Of a DNA stretch of 11,646 nt, positions 6,725 through 11,646 are shown in pieces. Location of the stretch: assembly GCA_910586455.1 (NCBI GenBank), contig CAJUHX010000046.1, positions 4,496 to 16,141 of the forward strand, read 5' to 3'. The notes beneath the pieces were generated by a model. That model was not told the DNA's origin and made no database searches. It saw only the letters and a list, made by a program, of their open reading frames with translations. A program made the position numbers and the translations under genes. Source of the stretch: an uncultured Muribaculaceae bacterium. Its GTDB lineage: Bacteria; Bacteroidota; Bacteroidia; Bacteroidales; Muribaculaceae. Position 1 is the stretch's first letter, and each line of letters opens with the position of its first letter.

Positions 6725-8881
6725 ATGAAAGTTTATAAGACTGACCAGATTAAAAACATTGCCTTGCTTGGCAGCAAGGGCTCCGGAAAAACCACACTCG
6801 CTGAAGCAATGCTCTACGAGTGTGGAGTTATAAAACGCCGCGGCACCGTAGAAGCCGGCAACACTGTATGTGATTATTTCCCCGTAGAAAAAGAGTACGG
6901 CTCAAGTGTGTTCTCTACTGTATTTTATGCTGAATTCCTCGGCAAGAAACTTAATGTGATTGACTGCCCCGGCGCCGACGACTTCGTGGGCAACGCAATC
7001 ACCGCCCTTAATGTTACTGATACCGGTGTGATTGTTATCAACGGCCAGTATGGCGTGGAAGTAGGCACTCAGAATATTTTCCGTACCGCCTCGTCGATCA
7101 ACAAACCTATTATTTTCGCCATAAATCAGCTCGACGGCGAAAAAGCCGATTATGAAAACGTAATCGAACAGATGAAGGATGTATTCGGTCCTAAAATCGT
7201 GGCCATACAGTACCCTATTGCTTCCGGCCCCGGTTTCAACAGTATGATCGACGTGCTTCTGATGAAGAAATATTCGTGGGGGCCCGATGGCGGCGTTCCC
7301 ACTATCGAAGATATTCCCGCCGAAGAACTCGAGCGCGCCAACGAACTGCATAAAGCTCTTGTTGAAGCTGCTGCAGAAAACGACGAAACCCTCATGGAAA
7401 AATTCTTTGAAGAGGAACACCTCACCGAAGACGAAATGCGTATGGGCATCCGAAAAGGTCTTATCGACCGCTCGATTTATCCTGTATTCTGCGTCAGCGC
7501 CGCAAAAGACATGGGCGTGCGCCGCATGATGGAGTTCCTGGGTAATGTTGTACCATTTGTGAGCGATATGCCCGCACCGACCGACACTCAGGGAAATGAA
7601 GTGAAACCAGACCCCGACGGTCCGCTGAGCGTGTTCATGTTCAAGACTACCGTCGAACCACATATAGGCGAAGTCAGCTACTTCAAGGTTATGAGCGGCA
7701 CTCTCAAAGCCGGTGCCGACCTTGACAATATCACCCGCGGCGGCAAGGAACGTCTGGCACAGATATATTGTGTATGCGGCCAGATTAAAACTGCGGTCGA
7801 CGAACTCATGGCCGGCGATATCGGCGCTACAGTCAAGCTTAAAGACGTGCGCACCGGCAATACGCTCAATGAAAAAGGATGTGAAATCGAATTCGACTTC
7901 ATCAAATATCCTGCGCCCAAATACCAGCGTGCTGTACGCCCTGTGACCGAAAGCGATGCCGAGAAGCTCAACTCCATTCTTACCCGCATGCACGAGGAAG
8001 ATCCCACATGGGTAATCGAGCAGTCGAAAGAGCTGAAGCAGACAATTCTCAGCGGTCAGGGAGAATTCCACCTGCGCACTCTCAAATGGCGTGTGGAAAA
8101 CAATGACAAGCTGCCCATCCTTTTCGAAGAGCCCAAAATCCCCTATCGCGAAACTATCACCAAGGCTTCGCGTGCCGATTACCGACACAAAAAGCAGTCG
8201 GGCGGCGCCGGTCAGTTCGGTGAAGTTCATCTGATTGTCGAGCCATACTACGAGGGCATGCCGGCTCCCGATAGCTTCCGCTTCGGTAATCAGGAATTCA
8301 AGATGAGCGTGCGCGACACTCAGGAGATACCATTGGCATGGGGAGGCAAACTGGTGGTGTGCAACTGTATCGTAGGCGGCGCTATCGATGCCCGCTTCAT
8401 TCCTGCAATTGTCAAAGGCCTGATGGACCGCATGGAGCAGGGGCCGCTCACAGGGTCCTATGCACGCGACGTTCGTGTTTGTATCTACGACGGCAAGATG
8501 CACCCGGTAGACTCTAATGAAATCTCATTCCGCCTGGCCGGTCGCAATGCCTTCAGCGAGGCCTTCCGCAACGCCAATCCAAAGGTTCTTGAACCGGTTT
8601 ACGATGTCGAGGTTCTTGTGCCGGGCGATGTAATGGGCGATGTGATGAGCGACCTTCAGGGACGTCGTGCCATAATCATGGGCATGTCGAGCGAGAATGG
8701 CTTTGAGAAAATCAGCGCCAAAGTTCCTCTCAAAGAGATGTCGAGCTACTCAACTGCCCTCAGTTCCATTACCGGTGGCCGTTCGTCGTTCACCATGAAG
8801 TTTGCCTCGTATGAACTCGTTCCGGGCGATGTTCAGGACAAACTCCTCAAGGAATACGCCGAAAAGAATACCGAAGACTAA
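6725..8881 (+). CDS. fusA2: Elongation factor G paralog of the EF-G2 type with degenerate GTPase motifs
   Basis: This 718-residue protein has the five-domain layout of EF-G, which moves tRNAs and mRNA through the ribosome, but its G domain is eroded. The P-loop GSKGSGKT (16-23) is kept. Switch I reads EKEYGSSV (55-62) where canonical EF-G has QERGITI. The G3 motif is DCPGADDF (80-87), so the catalytic His of DTPGHVDF is Ala84. G4 is NQLD (134-137) instead of NKxD. Domains III-V look functional: QSGGAGQFGEV (491-501), the domain IV tip KMHPVDSNE (591-599) with His593, and the domain V segment EPVYDVEVLVPGDVMGDV. This matches the Bacteroides thetaiotaomicron EF-G2, reported to support translocation without GTP hydrolysis and to be induced by the regulator Cur under carbon limitation. 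The main fusA is expected elsewhere, in a ribosomal-protein operon. The gene seems to stand alone, with lon diverging upstream and a strong hairpin at its stop codon. Confidence 0.93.
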   Translation: MKVYKTDQIKNIALLGSKGSGKTTLAEAMLYECGVIKRRGTVEAGNTVCDYFPVEKEYGSSVFSTVFYAEFLGKKLNVIDCPGADDFVGNAITALNVTDTGVIVINGQYGVEVGTQNIFRTASSINKPIIFAINQLDGEKADYENVIEQMKDVFGPKIVAIQYPIASGPGFNSMIDVLLMKKYSWGPDGGVPTIEDIPAEELERANELHKALVEAAAENDETLMEKFFEEEHLTEDEMRMGIRKGLIDRSIYPVFCVSAAKDMGVRRMMEFLGNVVPFVSDMPAPTDTQGNEVKPDPDGPLSVFMFKTTVEPHIGEVSYFKVMSGTLKAGADLDNITRGGKERLAQIYCVCGQIKTAVDELMAGDIGATVKLKDVRTGNTLNEKGCEIEFDFIKYPAPKYQRAVRPVTESDAEKLNSILTRMHEEDPTWVIEQSKELKQTILSGQGEFHLRTLKWRVENNDKLPILFEEPKIPYRETITKASRADYRHKKQSGGAGQFGEVHLIVEPYYEGMPAPDSFRFGNQEFKMSVRDTQEIPLAWGGKLVVCNCIVGGAIDARFIPAIVKGLMDRMEQGPLTGSYARDVRVCIYDGKMHPVDSNEISFRLAGRNAFSEAFRNANPKVLEPVYDVEVLVPGDVMGDVMSDLQGRRAIIMGMSSENGFEKISAKVPLKEMSSYSTALSSITGGRSSFTMKFASYELVPGDVQDKLLKEYAEKNTED

Positions 8882-8947
8882 GCAATCCATAAATAAAACG
8901 GGGAGCCTCGAAACATCCGAGGCTCCCCGTTTTATTTATGGATTGCT
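8881..8947. terminator. Perfect 30-bp inverted repeat, probable bidirectional terminator
   Basis: Arms at 8881-8910 and 8918-8947 are exact reverse complements around a 7-nt loop (AAACATC, 8911-8917). The inner stem is GC-rich (GGGGAGCCTCG at 8900-8910). On each strand it is followed by a T-rich tract (TTTTATTT), giving an intrinsic terminator in both directions. It sits between convergent genes: its first base is the last base of the EF-G2-type stop codon, and its last base is 2 bp from the ligA stop codon. Pairing continues for 18 bp beyond the GC core through the T-tract and out to AGCAATCC/GGATTGCT, which ordinary terminators do not need. No target-site duplication is visible at its ends. 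Confidence 0.9.
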
Positions 8948-8949
8948 AA

Positions 8950-10953
8950 TTACGACAGCATATCCAGGAACTCCTGTTCATTGATTACCGGAATATTAAG
9001 GCTGCGTGCCTTCTCAAGTTTGGCCGGGCCCATGTTTTCGCCGGCCAGGACAAAGTCGGTTTTCTTAGAGATTGAACCGCTGTTTTTACCTCCGTTGCGT
9101 TCTATCATCTCTTTATATTGGTCGCGGCTATGGAGTGCGAAAACGCCACTGATTACCACGGTCTTGCCTGCCAGACGGTCGCTTTTTTCGCTTTCTTCCT
9201 CCTCGGGCAGTTCGAACTGCACTCCTGCATGGCGCAGGCGTGCGATAATATCGCGGTTACTCTCGTTGGCAAAGTATTCCACAATACTTTCGGCTATGCG
9301 CGGACCCACATCATCGATAGCCTCCAGTTCAGGCCGGCTAAAGGCCATAAGGCGGTCGAGTGTACGTACACTCCGGGCGATTTTTTTAGCAGTAGTTTCT
9401 CCGACATAAGGTATCGAAAGGGCGAAAAGCACACGGTCGAACGGTATCGACTTGCTGCGTTCAACTCCGTCCACTACCCGTTCGGCGCTTTTCTGTCCAA
9501 AGCCTTCAAGCCCGCTCAAATCGCTTGTTTTCAAGTTATATAAATCGGCGATGTTGCGTAAAAGACCGCGATCATAAAGCATTTTTGCCGTTTCTTCTCC
9601 AATACCGTCGATATTCATCATGCGGCGTCCGACGAAATGCTCTATTCGTCCAATAATCTGTGGCGGACAGTTATATTTGTCGGGGCACACCCAAGCAGCC
9701 TCGCCCTCTACTCTTATCAGTGGAGCGCCGCAGGCCGGACAATGTGTCACGAACTGCACGGGCATGGCTCCGCTCTCGCGGGCAGCAGTATCCACACCTG
9801 TGATTTTAGGTATGATTTCGCCACCCTTCTCCACATACAGCATGTCGTGCTCGTGTATGCCCAGAGTCTTTATAATGTCTTCGTTGTGCAGCGACGCACG
9901 TTTTACTATGGTTCCCGACAGAAGCACCGGCTCGAGATTGGCGACCGGAGTGATGATGCCCATACGGCCTACGTCGAACGATACAAAACGCAGTTTGGTG
10001 AGCGCCCTCTCGGCCTGGAACTTATAGGCAATCGCCCATCGGGGCGACTTTGCTCGGAAGCCCAGATTCAGCTGCTGGCGAAGCGAGTTGACCTTGAACA
10101 CCAGTCCGTCGGTTGCCACGGGCAGTTCGCGTCGTGCTGTATCCCAGCGCTGAATATACGCATCGATTTCGGCAATGCTGTGCAGGGGGGTCATGGCGTC
10201 GGACACCTTGAAACCCCAGCTACGGGCACACATCATGTTGTCGTAGTGGTTGTCGCATGGCAGGTCTTCGCCTAACATATAGTACAGATACGCGTCGAGG
10301 CCGCGGCGTGCCACCTCAGCCGAATTCTGCAGTTTCAGAGTGCCTGCGGCAGCGTTGCGCGGATTGGCAAAGAGGGGTTCCTCGTTGAACGCACGCTCCT
10401 CGTTCAGCCGCTCAAAGGCTTTCCAGGGCAATACTATTTCGCCTCGTATCTCAAATTTGTCAGGCCAGCCGCTGCCACTGAGCTGCAGTGGTATACTGCG
10501 TATGGTCATTACATTGTCGGTAACCACATCGCCCTTTTCGCCGTCGCCGCGGGTTACGGCGCGCACCAGACGTCCATGCTCGTAAATAAGCGATATGCCG
10601 GTGCCGTCGAATTTCATTTCGCCTATGATTTCAGTCGTTTGGCCTGCGAGAGCATCGTCGGTGCGTTTTACCCAGGCGTCGACTTCTTCAATCGAATAAG
10701 TGTTCGACAATGAAAGCATCGGATATATATGAGCCTCCTGAGTAAATCCCTTGGTGATGTCGCTGCCTACACGGCGTGTAGGTGAATACGGGTCGTCGTA
10801 TTCGGGATGCTCGCGCTCGAGTTGCTCCAGCAGGTGCATCATCTCGTCGTACTCGCGGTCACCTATTTCCGGATTATTGTCGACGTAATACAGTCGGTTG
10901 TGGCGGTCGAGTTCGCTGCGTAGCTGCAGTATCTGTTTTTTTATCTCGCTCAT
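8950..10953 (-). CDS. ligA: LigA, NAD-dependent DNA ligase
   Basis: LigA seals nicks in duplex DNA during replication and repair, using NAD+ to form an enzyme-adenylate. The product has 667 residues, full length. The NMN-binding Ia domain shows Tyr22, Tyr23, Asp32, Tyr35 and Asp36 (LYYVDNNPEIGDREYD). The adenylated lysine is Lys114 in EMKFDG, matching E. coli Lys115. Other nucleotidyltransferase motifs include TDGLVFKVN near 281 and SPRWAIAYKF at 303-312. The OB-fold segment reads VGRMGIITPVA (328-338), where the family usually has VGRTG, a minor oddity. Cys405, Cys408, Cys423 and Cys429 form the Cys4 zinc finger. Helix-hairpin-helix repeats occupy about 435-575, and a BRCT domain (GKTVVISGVF onward) ends the protein. 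The ATG overlaps the stop of the upstream rlmD-type gene in ATGA, which supports this start and suggests translational coupling. The gene ends just before the perfect hairpin shared with the EF-G2-type gene. Confidence 0.97.
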   Translation of the reverse strand: MSEIKKQILQLRSELDRHNRLYYVDNNPEIGDREYDEMMHLLEQLEREHPEYDDPYSPTRRVGSDITKGFTQEAHIYPMLSLSNTYSIEEVDAWVKRTDDALAGQTTEIIGEMKFDGTGISLIYEHGRLVRAVTRGDGEKGDVVTDNVMTIRSIPLQLSGSGWPDKFEIRGEIVLPWKAFERLNEERAFNEEPLFANPRNAAAGTLKLQNSAEVARRGLDAYLYYMLGEDLPCDNHYDNMMCARSWGFKVSDAMTPLHSIAEIDAYIQRWDTARRELPVATDGLVFKVNSLRQQLNLGFRAKSPRWAIAYKFQAERALTKLRFVSFDVGRMGIITPVANLEPVLLSGTIVKRASLHNEDIIKTLGIHEHDMLYVEKGGEIIPKITGVDTAARESGAMPVQFVTHCPACGAPLIRVEGEAAWVCPDKYNCPPQIIGRIEHFVGRRMMNIDGIGEETAKMLYDRGLLRNIADLYNLKTSDLSGLEGFGQKSAERVVDGVERSKSIPFDRVLFALSIPYVGETTAKKIARSVRTLDRLMAFSRPELEAIDDVGPRIAESIVEYFANESNRDIIARLRHAGVQFELPEEEESEKSDRLAGKTVVISGVFALHSRDQYKEMIERNGGKNSGSISKKTDFVLAGENMGPAKLEKARSLNIPVINEQEFLDMLS

Positions 10954-11646
10954 AATGATTCACGAAGGTCGAGTCGCACCACATTTTCCACATGCTGCGT
11001 GTGAGGGAACATATCCACCGGCTGTACAGCAGTCACTTTATATTTGCTGTCGAGCAGAGCCAGGTCACGTGCCTGTGTGGCCGGGTTGCAGCTCACGTAT
11101 ACTATACGGCGTGGTTCGGCGCGCAGTATCACGTCCACCACATCGCCGTGCATACCTGCACGGGGCGGGTCGACAATCATCACGTCGGGTTTGCCGTGTG
11201 AGGCCACAAATTCGTCGGTAAGTACATCTTTCATGTCGCCGGCATAGAACAACGTATTGTCAATGCCGTTAATCTGCGAGTTGATTTTTGCGTCCTCAAT
11301 GGCCTCGGGCACGTATTCAATGCCCACTACTTTGCGGGCGCGTCGGCTTACAAAGTTGGCGATAGTTCCGGTACCGGTGTAGAGGTCATACACCAGTTCG
11401 TCGCCGCTCAGTCCTGCGAAGTCGCGGGTAACCTTATAGAGTTCGTAAGCTTGCAGAGAGTTGGTCTGATAGAACGACTTTGGCCCTACCCTGAATCGCA
11501 GTCCTTCCATTTCTTCCTCTATAAATTCGCTGCCCGAGTGCAGCAATACCTCCTGGTCGCCAATAGTGTCGTTGACCTTGGTATTGATTACATACAGCAT
11601 CGACGTAATCTGCGGAAACTCGGCGCATACGGCGTCAAGCAGACCC
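10950..11646 (-). CDS. rlmD: 23S rRNA (uracil-C5)-methyltransferase, RlmD/RumA type (N-terminus outside the window)
   Basis: This is the C-terminal 231 residues of a RumA-family enzyme that transfers a methyl group from SAM to C5 of a uracil, in RlmD at U1939 of 23S rRNA. The frame is open to the right edge, and the residues before the internal ATG at 11600 (LLDAVCAEFPQITS) continue the family pattern, so the start lies beyond 11646. Numbering from that internal ATG: KSFYQTN at 41-47, the SAM-binding motif DLYTGTGTI at 72-80, DPPRAG at 144-149, the catalytic Cys171 in VSCNPAT, and the general-base Glu205 in HVENV. The visible half is intact. An N-terminal TRAM domain would be expected outside the window. 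Assignment to RlmD rather than RlmC or TrmA follows the usual single enzyme of Bacteroidales and is less certain than the family. The stop TGA overlaps the ligA ATG in ATGA, so the two probably form an operon. Confidence 0.88.
   Translation of the reverse strand, partial: GLLDAVCAEFPQITSMLYVINTKVNDTIGDQEVLLHSGSEFIEEEMEGLRFRVGPKSFYQTNSLQAYELYKVTRDFAGLSGDELVYDLYTGTGTIANFVSRRARKVVGIEYVPEAIEDAKINSQINGIDNTLFYAGDMKDVLTDEFVASHGKPDVMIVDPPRAGMHGDVVDVILRAEPRRIVYVSCNPATQARDLALLDSKYKVTAVQPVDMFPHTQHVENVVRLDLRESL

Noticed and set aside
6902..8503. 533-codon open frame antisense to the EF-G2-type gene
   Set aside because: Its translation has no recognisable domain and a composition rich in His, Phe and Ala, typical of the complement of a codon-biased gene. 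It lies wholly inside a clear EF-G coding region and has no promoter or partner of its own.
8881..8947. The long palindrome as a transposon remnant or attachment site
   Set aside because: No target-site duplication, no transposase or integrase gene nearby, and an exact fit between two stop codons; a terminator role is simpler, although a dispersed repeat origin stays open until the genome is searched.
1..11646. A novel multi-gene defence or biosynthetic system
   Set aside because: All six genes belong to known housekeeping or repair families with intact neighbours. No cluster of unknown proteins, toxin-antitoxin pair, reverse transcriptase, phage gene or repeat array is visible.

Overview
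The window looks like ordinary chromosomal core sequence from a Bacteroidales bacterium, probably a gut or Muribaculaceae-like member. This rests on recalled protein-family resemblance: an AddB-like PD-(D/E)XK protein of the Bacteroidetes type, a Bacteroidales-type second EF-G, and the RlmD, LigA, HemW and Lon variants. The absence of clear Shine-Dalgarno sequences and a good TAnnTTTG-type promoter upstream of lon agree with it. No mobile element, CRISPR array, rRNA or tRNA is visible. Coding density is very high, and no stretch over 300 bases lacks a gene.

Layout. (1) Bases 1-4057, plus strand: the 3' part of an AddB-like PD-(D/E)XK/Fe-S nuclease gene, which enters from the left edge, followed 4 bp later by hemW, a radical SAM heme chaperone. 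(2) Bases 4047-6455, minus strand: lon, an ATP-dependent protease that converges on hemW with an 11-bp overlap of the two 3' ends. (3) Bases 6456-6724: a 269-bp AT-rich divergent regulatory region. It holds a good sigma-ABfr-type promoter candidate for lon, a weaker one for the rightward gene, and a 16-bp palindrome. (4) Bases 6725-8881, plus strand: a divergent EF-G paralog (EF-G2/fusA2 type). Its GTPase motifs are degenerate, including loss of the catalytic His of the DxPGH motif, while domains III-V look intact. (5) Bases 8881-8947: a perfect 30-bp inverted repeat with a 7-nt loop, filling almost the whole gap between two convergent genes and probably a bidirectional terminator. (6) Bases 8950-11646, minus strand: ligA (NAD-dependent DNA ligase), translationally coupled by an ATGA overlap to an upstream rlmD-type 23S rRNA uracil-C5 methyltransferase gene that continues past the right edge.

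The genes are mostly housekeeping: DNA repair (AddB-like protein, LigA), proteostasis (Lon), translation (EF-G2, RlmD) and heme delivery (HemW). I did not find an undescribed multi-gene system. The items most worth a second look are the EF-G paralog with eroded GTPase motifs, the palindrome upstream of it, and the unusually long perfect hairpin after it.
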